Part shown: positions 26,353 to 35,744 of the stretch, one piece after another
Position numbering within the stretch: the first letter of the stretch is position 1
Layout: each line of letters opens with the position of its first letter
Origin: Larkinella rosea
GTDB lineage: Bacteria; Bacteroidota; Bacteroidia; Cytophagales; Spirosomataceae
Direction: 5' to 3'
Assembly: GCF_003858635.1 (NCBI RefSeq)
Contig: NZ_RQJO01000009.1
Location: 1,205,925-1,269,924, forward strand
Length of the DNA: 64,000 bases
Notes under the pieces: model-generated
Told to the model about the DNA's origin: nothing
The model's input: the letters and a program-made list of their open reading frames with translations, nothing else
The model's database searches: none
Made by a program: the position numbers and the translations under genes

Positions 26353-28224
26353 TTAATACCCTTCATTTTGGGTCATGGCCGGGAACGACAGGTCAATTTC
26401 GCCCTGCGGAATCGGCCTCAGGTAATGCTTGTCGCTGATGGCGGCACTTTTGGCGGCCCAGGGATTGTATTTTTTGACCCGTTCGACCAGTTTGCCCGTC
26501 CGTTTCAAGTCAAACCAGCGGGAGTACTCGCCCATAAGTTCGCGGGCGCGTTCATCCAGAATGAGGTCGATTGAGATGTTGGCCGCGGTCGCCCGGTACG
26601 AAACCGTTTCCAGTGATTTAAGATTTTCCGGGGTCTTGGCACAGAGCGGATCCACCCCTTTTTTTGATAGCGCCCGATCCAGCACTTTGTTGTAATAGAC
26701 CTCGGCCGCACCGAGTTTTCCGTTTTTAGCCCCTTTTACAATGGCCTCAGCGGCAATGAGATACGCTTCGGCTGAACGGAACACAATCTCATTGAGCGTC
26801 CCAAAGGCGTCGCCGTACGTAATACCGGGCTGCCAGAACTTCCACATCATGGGATAATCGCCGGGAAAACCGCTCACGTTAACCGTACTGCCATTGATGA
26901 AACCGTAGCCCCCACCGTATTCTTCCAGATTGACGACCGAGTAATTCTTCTTGCCGCCGTAATCGATCCCCCGGTCGGCCTGGGCCACCGCCGGTTTGTT
27001 CCAGGGACGGAAATAAACGACCGTATCTCCCGCTTTAATGTCGATTTTGAGGTTTGGGTTAACCGTCGGCAAGGGCTTGAATCCGGCCACCGCCTGCAGG
27101 GCATAGCCCACTTCGACAAAATTCCAGTCGTACCGCGAATCGTTGTCCGGATCGAAAAACCGGTACGCGGCCGGGTTGGTAATGTGAAACGGCTGATGCC
27201 GGTTGTAGTCGGAGGTCCGGCCTTTCGTACCGGGATAGCCTTCGCCACTGCCCCCGAAAACGGAGTGCAGATTACTTCCACCGGCGACATCCTGCGTAAA
27301 GGCCGGATCGGTTTTGTTGGTCAGCACATCGGTATTGTATTGGACCGCAAAGACAATCTCCGCGTTCTTGTCGTTCTGGGCTCCGGTATATTGCTTCAGC
27401 GGATTTTCGGTATGCGTCGGGAACAGGGCGCTGTAGGTTGCGGCCAGCGGATAGGCGTCGATAATTTTGTCGGCATACTGAAGGGCCAGGTCAAAATCGG
27501 CCGCCGTGCCCCCCAGCGCACTTTTGAAATTCCAGCCGCGTGTTAAATAGACCCGGGCCAGCAGAAACTGCGCGGCTCCTTTCGTGGCTCGTCCGTAGTT
27601 CGACGCCGTTACCGGAAGCTTGGCTTCCGCATCCGTTAAATCGTCCAGAATCTGTTTGTAAATTTCGGCCGATGCAACCCGTTTGGCCTCTTTGCTGGCC
27701 GTGGTGGTCTCTTTTAACGGCATGGGCACATCCCCCCATTGCTGCACCAGGTAGAAATAACACAGAGCCCGTAAAAACTTCGCTTCCCCAATGCGGGCGT
27801 CTTTGGTGGCCTGCACCATCGTGGTGATGCCATCGGCCCGGCCCAGTGCGGTATTCGTCCGGGCAATCTCGGCGTACAGCAAGGTCCACAAACTTTGTAA
27901 TTCGCCCAGGGTTGCATTCAGCCGGACATCATACTGCTCCAGCGGACTCGTATTCAAGGTTGCAAACTTGGGATCACTAAAACCGGCCTGGGAGAAAATG
28001 TCCGTCCCGTTCAAAACCAGAGTGCGGTTCTGATGGATGTTGCGCAGTAACGGATAACAGGCCCGGATTAAATCTTCAAAACCCGCTTCGGTGGCATAAT
28101 AGACGTCGGTTGTTAGATTGGTAACGGGCTTTTCAATCAGAAAATCCTCTTTACATCCCGCGAAAACCGTGCATAGGAATGCAATCGCGGAAGTCGTAAA
28201 CCATTTATTAAGTAGTGATTTCAT
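26353..28224 (-). CDS. SusD/RagB-family glycan-binding outer membrane lipoprotein
   Basis: 623 residues. Lipoprotein signal with lipobox TVFAG-C24, as expected for a surface-exposed SusD. The N-terminal TPR-like region (TDVYYATEAGFEDLIRACYPLL, LWTLLYAEIARTNTALGRAD) and the C-terminal RagB/SusD part (VFRSAEAYLIAAEAIVKG, LILDERARELMGEYSRWFDLKRTGKL, HYLRPIPQGEIDL) are both clear. It forms the lid over the SusC channel encoded 27 nt upstream. Glycan specificity cannot be read, but the following GH27 gene suggests alpha-galactosides. Confidence 0.95.
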   Translation of the reverse strand: MKSLLNKWFTTSAIAFLCTVFAGCKEDFLIEKPVTNLTTDVYYATEAGFEDLIRACYPLLRNIHQNRTLVLNGTDIFSQAGFSDPKFATLNTSPLEQYDVRLNATLGELQSLWTLLYAEIARTNTALGRADGITTMVQATKDARIGEAKFLRALCYFYLVQQWGDVPMPLKETTTASKEAKRVASAEIYKQILDDLTDAEAKLPVTASNYGRATKGAAQFLLARVYLTRGWNFKSALGGTAADFDLALQYADKIIDAYPLAATYSALFPTHTENPLKQYTGAQNDKNAEIVFAVQYNTDVLTNKTDPAFTQDVAGGSNLHSVFGGSGEGYPGTKGRTSDYNRHQPFHITNPAAYRFFDPDNDSRYDWNFVEVGYALQAVAGFKPLPTVNPNLKIDIKAGDTVVYFRPWNKPAVAQADRGIDYGGKKNYSVVNLEEYGGGYGFINGSTVNVSGFPGDYPMMWKFWQPGITYGDAFGTLNEIVFRSAEAYLIAAEAIVKGAKNGKLGAAEVYYNKVLDRALSKKGVDPLCAKTPENLKSLETVSYRATAANISIDLILDERARELMGEYSRWFDLKRTGKLVERVKKYNPWAAKSAAISDKHYLRPIPQGEIDLSFPAMTQNEGY

Positions 28225-28251
28225 CGCTCTATACTGAGATTTAGGACAAGA

Positions 28252-31200
28252 TTAGAAGCTGAGGTTTATGCCCAGCGTATACACCGCCGACGGAACATCA
28301 TCCTGGTAAATGGACGAGTTGAATTCAGGATCAAATCCGGTGAATTTGGTAATGACAATTGGGTTCAGAACTTGCCCGTAAACCCGGGCGTTCGCGACTT
28401 TCCAGCTATCGAGCAACTTTCTGGGCAGGGTAAAGCCCAACGTGATATCCGAAATACGTAAGAAGCTGGCATCCTGATAGTTGATGGCGCTCCGATACGG
28501 GTTGGCAGCCACCACGCCGAAATACGTATTGGAAGGATTATCACTGCGCCAGTAATCGAGCGAAGCCAGCTTGTTGTACCGGGTGCTGTTCATTTCGCCG
28601 AAGGTTCCGGCCAGCGTGTTGTTGCTGTACTGCACCCCGTTCCGATAGTATGTAAAGAATGAAAAGTCGAAGCTTTTGTATTTAAACCGGTTGGTGACGC
28701 CCAGAATCCAGTTGGGAAGCTGCGTGCCCAGAATGACCCGGTCGTCGATGGCGTCGGTCGAGGAAATTTGCCCGTCGTTGTTCTGGTCCACCACGCGAAC
28801 CGAACCGGGTTCCTGCTTGTATTTGGCCGCCAGTTCTTTGTCGGCCGTTTGCCAGATTCCTGCGAACTGGTAGTCAAAATTGGATTTAATCGGTGAACCG
28901 ACGAAAAGTTTATTCCCTTTGTCAGCCGTCTGTCCGTTCCCGTATAACGACAGCAGCTTATTCCGGTTTAGGGTGAAGGCAAGGGTGCTGTTCCAGTTAA
29001 AGTCCTGATTCGTAATGTTTACGGTGTTGAGGGTGAGTTCAATCCCCCGGTTTTGAATAACACCCACATTGGAAACCACCTGGTTAAAGCCCGTAACGGT
29101 GGGGATTTTCTGGTTCAGAATCAGGTCGACGGTTTTGCGGTTATACAGTTCCAGCGATGCGGCAATGCGGTTTTTAAAAAAGCCAAAATCGAGTCCCAGG
29201 TTCAGCTCTTTGCTGCGTTCCCATTTCAGGTCTTTGTTGGCCAGATTGGCCGGTGCAAAACCGTAGGCCGCCGTTCCGTCGAAATCGTAGCCCGTATTAA
29301 TCAGGCTGGCCTGTGTACTGTAGGGATTTACTGTCGAGTTGCCCACCTGTCCGTAACTTAACCGCATCTTCAGGTTCGAAAACACGTGGAGGTCATTGAT
29401 AAAAGGCTCATCGCCCAGCCGCCAGGCGAACGCAACGGAGGGAAAAAATGCCCATTTGTTGCCCTCGGCCAGTTGAGATGCCCCATCCGAACGACCGGTT
29501 ACGGTCAGCATATACTTGTCGTTGAACGTATAATTAATGCGCCCCATGAACGACAGCAGCGACCGTTCGGTGAGGGAACTGGCATACCCGGTAACAGTTC
29601 CGGTCGACAGCGCAAACCAGTCCGAGGCATAGGGCAGGTCTTTGGCGGCAATGGTGTAGGTTTCGTTGCGCTGATAAAACGCACTTTGTAAGCCCGTTAC
29701 AGCCAGTTTATGTTTGCCCAGGTCCAGGTTATAATTGATGATGTTATCGAGGGTGTAATTGCCCATCGTCCGGTTATCATACTGCGCCCGGGGTTTGGTA
29801 CCGATCTGTGACTTAGACCATTGCCCCCGGAAGTCACCAATTTTGGTGGTGCCGTAAGAGGCTGAAAGCGAGGAACGAAATGTCAACCCTTTTACAATCG
29901 CCACTTCCGCATACGCGTTTCCCAGCGCATTCAGAACCGTCGTTTGCAGTTTGGAATTGACCGGATCGACGTCTACCAGCGGGTTAGGCACCTGCTTGTC
30001 GTTGATCCCCATCCAGTACGCATACCCGCCGATGTTGAAATCCGAGTTTTCGGAAGGATTAGCCAGGTCGGAGAAGTTGACGGTTCCGGTGGGGCGGGCG
30101 CGGTAGGCCCCCCGCAACGATTCCTGCGAACCGACGTTCTGGTTGCTGTAGGTTAAATAGGAGGTAAATCCAACCTTAACCCGCTCGCCCAGCTTACTAT
30201 CCAGACCGGCATTCAGGTTATAGCGCTTAAAACCGGTGTACAGCACGTTTCCGTTTTCGTTCAGATAACCGCCTGAAAACCGGTAGGTTGTCTTTTCACT
30301 ACCTCCCGATACGCTGAGATTCTGGCTGGTCTGAAGGCCTGGGCGGGTAATGAGATCGACCCAGTCGGTGGTTCGGCCGCTTTTTATATTGTCCAGTTCG
30401 GCGGCCGTAAACGTGGCGCCCGTAGACCCTTCCAGCACGCGATCGGTATACGTCGCTTTGTAAAACTCCTGGGCATTCATCAGTCGGGGAATATGGGCGG
30501 GCGTTTTTACGCCAATGTAGCTGTCATAACTGACGCGCGGCTTGCCCGACAGGCCCTTTTTGGTGGTAACGATCACGACTCCATTCGCGCCCCGGGCCCC
30601 ATAAATGGCCGTCGAGGAGGCATCTTTCAGGACGTCCATCGATTGAATGTCGTTGGGATTCAGGTTGTTCAGGTCACCCCCAATCAATCCGTCGATGACC
30701 ACCAAAGGCTCGGTTGAATTGTTGATGGTGTTTTCACCCCGAATGGTAATGGAATAACCGGCTCCCGGTTTATTGCTCGATTTGGTGACCGTGGCCCCCG
30801 CAACCTGGCCCTGAATAGCCCGGGCGGCCACGACAGGATTGGCCCGGACAATGTCTTTCGACTGAACCGACGCAACCGCTCCCGTCAAATCCGTTTTTTT
30901 GATTTCGCCGTAACCGACTACGACAATCTCTTCCAGTTGTTTTAAATCGGCCATTAAAACAATGTCAAAATTGGTCCGGTTACCGACTTCAATATTTTGG
31001 GTCTCATAGCCGATAAAACTGAAGATCAACGCAGAACCCGGATTGTCGACGGACAGCGAAAAACTTCCATCCGCAGCGGTGGTTGTGCCTCGGTTTGTTC
31101 CTTTTATGATGATACTGGCGCCAATGATTGCCTCGCCTTTTTCATCTTTAACACTTCCTTTTACCGGAATGTCGACCGAACTGGCCACGGGTAAAACCGT

Positions 31201-31593
31201 TGACGCATTCTGAATAAATCCCGTTTTAGGTTCGGCCCGATTCAGAACGATTTGTTTTCCCAAAACCCGGTATTCCAACTGGAGCGGTTTTAAGACGTTT
31301 TCCAAAACCGTACCCAGGGTTGAATTATCCAGATCCAGGGTTATTTTTCGTTCAGACCGAATCAGGTTGGAGCTATAAACGAATCGGATTTCGGCCGATT
31401 TTTCGATTTCAATCAGGACCTTTTTGACCGGCTGGTTTTCTACTTTCAAACTAATCCGCCGATTAAGCAATTCCTGGCCATAACCATCATGAGCGACTGA
31501 AATGCCAAAAAACAACAGTGAAAGCAAAAGTTGGGAAAGAAGTATTCGCAGGGTTTTCGGCGGGATTTTGAAAAATCGTATACTTTTTTTCAT
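28252..31593 (-). CDS. SusC/RagA TonB-dependent outer membrane transporter with STN domain
   Basis: 1113 residues. Long signal peptide, then a secretin/TonB N-terminal (STN) domain (about 45-118, ISLKVENQPVKKVLIEIEK), a carboxypeptidase-regulatory-like domain (about 146-222, IPVKGSVKDEKGEAIIGASI), a TonB box region and plug (about 230-340, EEIVVVGYGEIKKTDLTGAV; TAIYGARGANGVVIVTTKKG), and a beta-barrel to the C-terminal Phe. The STN domain signals to FecR-type anti-sigma factors, and FecR and sigma genes lie directly upstream. Imports oligosaccharides together with SusD. Confidence 0.96.
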   Translation of the reverse strand: MKKSIRFFKIPPKTLRILLSQLLLSLLFFGISVAHDGYGQELLNRRISLKVENQPVKKVLIEIEKSAEIRFVYSSNLIRSERKITLDLDNSTLGTVLENVLKPLQLEYRVLGKQIVLNRAEPKTGFIQNASTVLPVASSVDIPVKGSVKDEKGEAIIGASIIIKGTNRGTTTAADGSFSLSVDNPGSALIFSFIGYETQNIEVGNRTNFDIVLMADLKQLEEIVVVGYGEIKKTDLTGAVASVQSKDIVRANPVVAARAIQGQVAGATVTKSSNKPGAGYSITIRGENTINNSTEPLVVIDGLIGGDLNNLNPNDIQSMDVLKDASSTAIYGARGANGVVIVTTKKGLSGKPRVSYDSYIGVKTPAHIPRLMNAQEFYKATYTDRVLEGSTGATFTAAELDNIKSGRTTDWVDLITRPGLQTSQNLSVSGGSEKTTYRFSGGYLNENGNVLYTGFKRYNLNAGLDSKLGERVKVGFTSYLTYSNQNVGSQESLRGAYRARPTGTVNFSDLANPSENSDFNIGGYAYWMGINDKQVPNPLVDVDPVNSKLQTTVLNALGNAYAEVAIVKGLTFRSSLSASYGTTKIGDFRGQWSKSQIGTKPRAQYDNRTMGNYTLDNIINYNLDLGKHKLAVTGLQSAFYQRNETYTIAAKDLPYASDWFALSTGTVTGYASSLTERSLLSFMGRINYTFNDKYMLTVTGRSDGASQLAEGNKWAFFPSVAFAWRLGDEPFINDLHVFSNLKMRLSYGQVGNSTVNPYSTQASLINTGYDFDGTAAYGFAPANLANKDLKWERSKELNLGLDFGFFKNRIAASLELYNRKTVDLILNQKIPTVTGFNQVVSNVGVIQNRGIELTLNTVNITNQDFNWNSTLAFTLNRNKLLSLYGNGQTADKGNKLFVGSPIKSNFDYQFAGIWQTADKELAAKYKQEPGSVRVVDQNNDGQISSTDAIDDRVILGTQLPNWILGVTNRFKYKSFDFSFFTYYRNGVQYSNNTLAGTFGEMNSTRYNKLASLDYWRSDNPSNTYFGVVAANPYRSAINYQDASFLRISDITLGFTLPRKLLDSWKVANARVYGQVLNPIVITKFTGFDPEFNSSIYQDDVPSAVYTLGINLSF

Positions 31594-31706
31594 GGATTAT
31601 AAGCGGGTTTAATTGGGTTTAGGAAAACGGTACAAGTCCAGAGAACACTTGCCGAATGAGTCACCGGCAAGAAAAACATCGCAAACGTCGACCAAAGGCT
31701 GATTCA

Positions 31707-32795
31707 TCAAAGACAGCCTTTTGAATTCAGAATTATTTTATTGTCCACTTCTTTATAAGTGGCTTCCAGAGCCGAGCAGATCAATTCGAGTTTTTCCAGC
31801 AAAGGTTCATCTGAAAGATGAGCAGTTAGACGACATTTGGCAAGCTTTTCCTGATCGAAAACTATGTCAATGGCATACGCTTTTTTCAATTCCGCTAACA
31901 CTTCGCTAGCGGGAGCTTCGTCAAAATTGAAGGTCAGTTTTTGGATAGGGAGTCTGAGTTGCTCCGGTGTAATAAGGGTTGGTTTGTCTATTTTAAAATC
32001 GTTTCCGTTTACTTTTACTTTTTCGTTGGCATTTAAGATCAATCCGTCAAGCGAATGGGCGGTTATTTTTTGATTTTTATCGGTGTCGTGCTGAAGAAAA
32101 ATGGCAACCCTTCCGGTTTTAACCATCACCTCCATCGAGGACCCGGCCTGCCGGTTGGTTACCGAAAAGCTGGTACCTAATACTTTGGTAATTAATTCAT
32201 TGGCATACACGAAAAAGGGTCGATCCGCATTTTTCTTTACTTCGAAAAAGGCTTCACCCGCTAAAATAACTTCTCGTTTTGTCTTGTTATATTGCTTCGG
32301 CGAATAGCATATTTTACTGTTTGGCTGTAAAATTACTGAGCTTTTATCCGGCAAATTGACCAGGATGGGCTGCGAAGTTGTATTTACTTTTTCGTAGATT
32401 TCGCCCGTTTGACTCTTCGTGGTTTTAACCAGTTTATTATACGTGACAGGCGATGGTTTTTGAAGTTGAAACCAGCCAAAAAACGTTGCAATCAGAATTA
32501 CAGAAGCGGCTGCCAGCCATTTACTATAGTGGAAAAAGTTAATTTCTTTCTCAACCGGACTGCTTTCGATCAGGCCAGCGGGTGGATTATTGATATTCAG
32601 GTATACTTTTTCCAGGCCCCGGTCGGCATCAAAAACATACTGCGGGTGTTGCTGTTCCCATTCATCCAGATAGTGGTAATACAGTTCATTGTTGTGTGGA
32701 TTTTCGAGCCACTCTTCAATCATTTTTCGCTGGATGGATGTACTCCTTCCATCGAAATAATCGAACAGGATCTTCTTCGTTAATGATGTGTTCAT
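31707..32795 (-). CDS. FecR-family anti-sigma factor
   Basis: 362 residues. Cytoplasmic N-terminal part that should bind the sigma factor (LFDYFDGRSTSIQRKMIEEWLENPHN), one membrane helix (about 93-110, WLAAASVILIATFFGWF), a periplasmic FecR domain (about 135-245, VNLPDKSSVILQPNSKICY; REVILAGEAFFEVKKNADRPFFVY) and a C-terminal DUF4974-type domain (LTFNFDEAPASEVLAELKKAYAI) resembling STN. It transmits the SusC loading signal to the ECF sigma factor encoded 51 nt upstream. Confidence 0.94.
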   Translation of the reverse strand: MNTSLTKKILFDYFDGRSTSIQRKMIEEWLENPHNNELYYHYLDEWEQQHPQYVFDADRGLEKVYLNINNPPAGLIESSPVEKEINFFHYSKWLAAASVILIATFFGWFQLQKPSPVTYNKLVKTTKSQTGEIYEKVNTTSQPILVNLPDKSSVILQPNSKICYSPKQYNKTKREVILAGEAFFEVKKNADRPFFVYANELITKVLGTSFSVTNRQAGSSMEVMVKTGRVAIFLQHDTDKNQKITAHSLDGLILNANEKVKVNGNDFKIDKPTLITPEQLRLPIQKLTFNFDEAPASEVLAELKKAYAIDIVFDQEKLAKCRLTAHLSDEPLLEKLELICSALEATYKEVDNKIILNSKGCL

Positions 32796-32846
32796 CTTGG
32801 ATGTTTATAACAGAAAGTGTATCTCATTGCGCTGAGAATTAGGTTA

Positions 32847-33509
32847 TTACTGAATAAAATACATTAGAGAAAATACGAGTAAATAATCGGACTTTAATTC
32901 TTCTCTGATTTTAGCTAAAGCGCGGCTGATTAAGCGCTCGACGGCGCTGACGGTCAGTTGCATTTCGAGGGCGACCTCCGTGTATTTTTTGCCTTCTAAT
33001 CGATTCAGTTGAAACGCCCGCTTCGATTGTTGTGGCAGGCGTTGAATGGCAGCATCCAGTTTCTGACTCAACTCATGAAACTGGGTAATTTCGTCGGGCC
33101 GCAAAACCGTCGTATTGTTGTAATTCTGAAATTCTACGCTGCTAGATTCAAAGGTTGTATTTCGATTTAATTCAATTTTCAGGCAAGTATGTGCTCTGTT
33201 TCGGACGGATATGTATAAATAAGATTTATAGGATGATGTGATTTGTTCATACACTTTATTGTTCCAGAAGTTGGTAAAAACTTCCGCAACGATATCTTCC
33301 GCCGTTTCCTTTGCATAAACATACCGGATCGCGTGATTACACAAATTCGTATAATATTTACGAAAGAGTAATTCAAATCCTTCTTTGGGTGATTTATCGA
33401 AGCAAGCCTTGATAAAGTATTCGTCAGAAAAAATTTTAGTCTCTGCCGAAACACCGAATATGTCTTTCCCTATGGAAAAATCATCGCTTTCCTGCTCCGC
33501 TAGGTTCAT
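32847..33509 (-). CDS. ECF RNA polymerase sigma factor of the PUL
   Basis: 220 residues. Region 2 (FELLFRKYYTNLCNHAIRYVY, ETAEDIVAEVFTNFWNN) and region 4 (RLPQQSKRAFQLNRLEGKKYTEVALEMQLTVSAVERLISRALAKIRE) are clear, as in Bacteroidota sigma-70 family proteins paired with FecR. It probably drives the SusCD operon in response to glycan. A short N-terminal extension (1-35) and hydrophobic C-terminal end (YLLVFSLMYFIQ) are unusual but common in this group. Confidence 0.94.
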   Translation of the reverse strand: MNLAEQESDDFSIGKDIFGVSAETKIFSDEYFIKACFDKSPKEGFELLFRKYYTNLCNHAIRYVYAKETAEDIVAEVFTNFWNNKVYEQITSSYKSYLYISVRNRAHTCLKIELNRNTTFESSSVEFQNYNNTTVLRPDEITQFHELSQKLDAAIQRLPQQSKRAFQLNRLEGKKYTEVALEMQLTVSAVERLISRALAKIREELKSDYLLVFSLMYFIQ

Positions 33510-34075
33510 CGGTTTATCAGTTATTTACGTGCGGTATAAGTTGAGATCTTCGGTGAGTTCGACGGGATTTAAAACCCATTCCATCCATTGCACAAACCGC
33601 ATCTTATCTTTTATCCTAACGTACGGTTAAATGGATCGGATCGATCAGGCCACCAATCAACTAGTTAAAACTCGGTTGTTGAGTCTGAAATAAGCGCGCT
33701 GGCCAGTCAAAACCGCTGTGGGATCGGAAAAGAAATTGAAAGCGTCCATTTGGGCTTCTCATTTCAATGTCGGATCAATACGAGTGGTTGTCCCGGCCAG
33801 AGGACTTATCTAAAATGTTCTAATTCAAAGACAAAGTTTTATTATTTTACCCCACACTTTCTTAAAGATTATTTGTAAAATTTTGGAAAAGCCTTTTTTC
33901 GACAAAACCGTCGGGACTTACTTGTGGTGGCAAGTTCAATATGGGTATTATTCCCGGAAGGTGATTTTAGCGTGGTTGGCGGCTATAAAATGGTGAGGGC
34001 CCTGCCCACTTAGAGCCGCTAGACCCAGGGCGATAAGGGGAATGGAATGAAAAGTAGAAACTGCATCGTGCGCCG
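33510..34075. other. Non-coding gap between sigma factor and GH43 genes
   Basis: No gene is supported in this 566-nt stretch. The part next to 33509 should hold the sigma factor promoter but shows only a near-match GCGGTTTG on the minus strand (plus-strand 33590s). The part 33948-34075 has an open minus-strand frame with a protein-like tail (IPLIALGLAALSGQGPHHF) that may be a gene remnant; no start or family can be given. Confidence 0.4.
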
Positions 34076-35146
34076 TTACCTGGCCACTGAGGTTGGTTTT
34101 TGCAGAGGTGTTCCGACGGCAGCGGGTATACCAAAGTCCGGACTGCCATCTGCTTTCCAGCCAAACCGTTGAGCGCGGGGCGTTCGGTCTTTGCAAGCCT
34201 TATTGGCTTCGGTTTTTGCGTGATACACAATCCAGTCCTCCTGGCCGTCGGACGATTGGGTAAAGCAGTTGTGACCGGGGCCAAATACGTTGTGAGCCGC
34301 AGACTGGGCAAAAACGGGCTGATCTGATTTCGTCCAGGAGGCCGGGTCCAGTAAATTACTCGTTTCGGCGGCTGTCAGCATCCCCAGCGAATAATTGTCG
34401 TCCCAACACGCGCTGGCTGAGTAGATGATAAAAAGTTTCCCCCGTTTTCCCTTCAAAAACTGGGGACCTTCGCAAATCTCCCGCCCATCGTATTTTTCCC
34501 ACGACAAGGTGGGCCGCGCTAGTTCTACCTGCTTCGTACTGATTGTCCAGGGGTTAATCATCTCGGCAATGAACAGATTACTTTGCGGACCGACATATCC
34601 CGAATACAAAAAATAGGTTTTGCCCTGATGTTCAAAAACCGATCCGTCGAGTCCGGTATAGTTGGTATTCAGCTTGCCTTTATCGGTCCAGCTGCCTGCC
34701 AATGGATTGGAGGCTTCGTTCTCCAGCACAAAAACGTACCGATTCAAATCACCCGGTTTTTCACGGTCTGTCGCTGTATAATAGAGATACCACTTTCCGT
34801 TTAAGCGGTGAAGTTCGGGAGCCCAGATATCTTTCGAATTGGGCCCGGAAGCGGGCGGTGACCAAACGACCTTTTTTTCGGCATTGGTTAAACTGGTGAA
34901 ATCTTTCGTGCGCCAAAGCGTTAAGTTTCGGCCCGTTGTGTTCGTATAATAATAATACCCATCCTTAAAAAGAACCCACGGATCAGCTCCGGCAGTCAGA
35001 AGGGGATTGGTAAAGGTCGATTCCTGGGCGCGATTCTGTCCAAATAGGGGAGTGGATAAACCGACAATGCTGAGGAAAACAAAAACCGTTCTGGCCGTGG
35101 AAAGGATCAATACGGCAGAAACTATTCTGGAGATAATTGGGTTCAT
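34076..35146 (-). CDS. GH43 glycoside hydrolase (arabinofuranosidase/xylosidase type)
   Basis: 356 residues. A long N-terminal hydrophobic signal (about 8-36, ending LSTPLFGQ) is followed by a five-bladed propeller. Catalytic residues fit GH43: Asp in LLTAGADPWVLFKDG (base), Asp in NYTGLDGSVFEH (pKa modulator) and Glu in GREICEGPQFLK (acid). It should release arabinose or xylose side chains outside the cytoplasm. It lies upstream of the PUL sigma factor on the same strand but is separated by 566 nt, so co-regulation is uncertain. Confidence 0.92.
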   Translation of the reverse strand: MNPIISRIVSAVLILSTARTVFVFLSIVGLSTPLFGQNRAQESTFTNPLLTAGADPWVLFKDGYYYYTNTTGRNLTLWRTKDFTSLTNAEKKVVWSPPASGPNSKDIWAPELHRLNGKWYLYYTATDREKPGDLNRYVFVLENEASNPLAGSWTDKGKLNTNYTGLDGSVFEHQGKTYFLYSGYVGPQSNLFIAEMINPWTISTKQVELARPTLSWEKYDGREICEGPQFLKGKRGKLFIIYSASACWDDNYSLGMLTAAETSNLLDPASWTKSDQPVFAQSAAHNVFGPGHNCFTQSSDGQEDWIVYHAKTEANKACKDRTPRAQRFGWKADGSPDFGIPAAVGTPLQKPTSVAR

Positions 35147-35353
35147 GGATACCGATTTTCGTGGTCCAATTTTGGTAAACTATGCCAAAAATCAAAGCGA
35201 GTCTTCGGCTGATCGGCAAAGTAAACGGTCAGTAATCGCAATTCCCGTCGATTTAAAAACCGGTTATCGATAACCGGTTTTTGATATAAATTCTACCGCT
35301 TTCAGTCGGTTCGATCAAAGGTGTCTTCGCAATAGGCCATACCAACGGCTTAG

Positions 35354-35411
35354 AATTAACTTTTTTCTAAGATGGCTCTAAGTATTTTCTAATATGGGGG
35401 GGCCTACTTTG
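35354..35411 (+). promoter_or_regulatory. TTCTAA-array promoter of an unassigned short transcript
   Basis: Hexamers start at 35354 (AATTAA), 35365 (TTCTAA), 35376 (CTCTAA) and 35387 (TTCTAA), 11 bp apart. CTACTTTG ends at 35411, 24 nt after the last box start, exactly as in the efflux-operon promoter. No ordinary gene follows before a strong terminator at 35605. Confidence 0.6.
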
Positions 35412-35417
35412 TGTCGG

Positions 35418-35640
35418 GAATAAGTGGAGCAGATTTAGCCTCCTGCTCTTGTTGCTTTTTGAGGGTAAAGACATGGGAAATGAGATGAAATAGTAAATCG
35501 GTTGACTTTCAGCGGTTTTCTGCCTTTCTCTTGTCCTCATTTCTTTACGCTCAATGCAATAGAAGGTTTTTGGCGAGTAAAATTGCTAATTTCAGGTGAT
35601 TTCGATAGCCGGTTGCATCATGGAAACCGGCTATTTTTTT
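35418..35640 (+). ncRNA. Possible small RNA between array promoter and terminator
   Basis: Start is set about 7 nt after the -7 box and end at the terminator T-run, giving about 220 nt. The segment holds no convincing open frame; the best is a 26-codon frame from GTG 35412, rich in Cys, without family or ribosome-binding support. Either a small regulatory RNA or an undetected peptide is possible. Inferred only from the promoter and terminator flanking it. Confidence 0.35.
35605..35640 (+). terminator. Strong intrinsic terminator
   Basis: ATAGCCGGTT (35605-35614) and AACCGGCTAT (35625-35634) form a perfect 10-bp stem with a 10-nt loop, followed by a run of T to 35640. It ends the short transcription unit that begins near 35418, just before the next TTCTAA array. 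Confidence 0.85.
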
Positions 35641-35649
35641 GCCAAAAAA

Positions 35650-35707
35650 TTCTAATATAATTCTAATCGCAGTCTAAGGGTTATTTAAAATGACTACCCC
35701 ATCTTTG
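35650..35707 (+). promoter_or_regulatory. TTCTAA-array promoter of the 57-residue protein
   Basis: Hexamers start at 35650 (TTCTAA), 35661 (TTCTAA), 35672 (GTCTAA) and 35683 (ATTTAA), exactly 11 bp apart. CATCTTTG ends at 35707, again 24 nt after the last box start. The small gene begins 38 nt further on. Confidence 0.65.
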
Positions 35708-35744
35708 TGGGAAGGCTATCCACATTTAACCCCATCAACTGAAT

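Noticed and set aside
33948..34196. Minus-strand frame downstream of GH43 with a protein-like tail
   Set aside because: It overlaps the GH43 end in another frame; only the last 34 residues look protein-like, and no family can be given.
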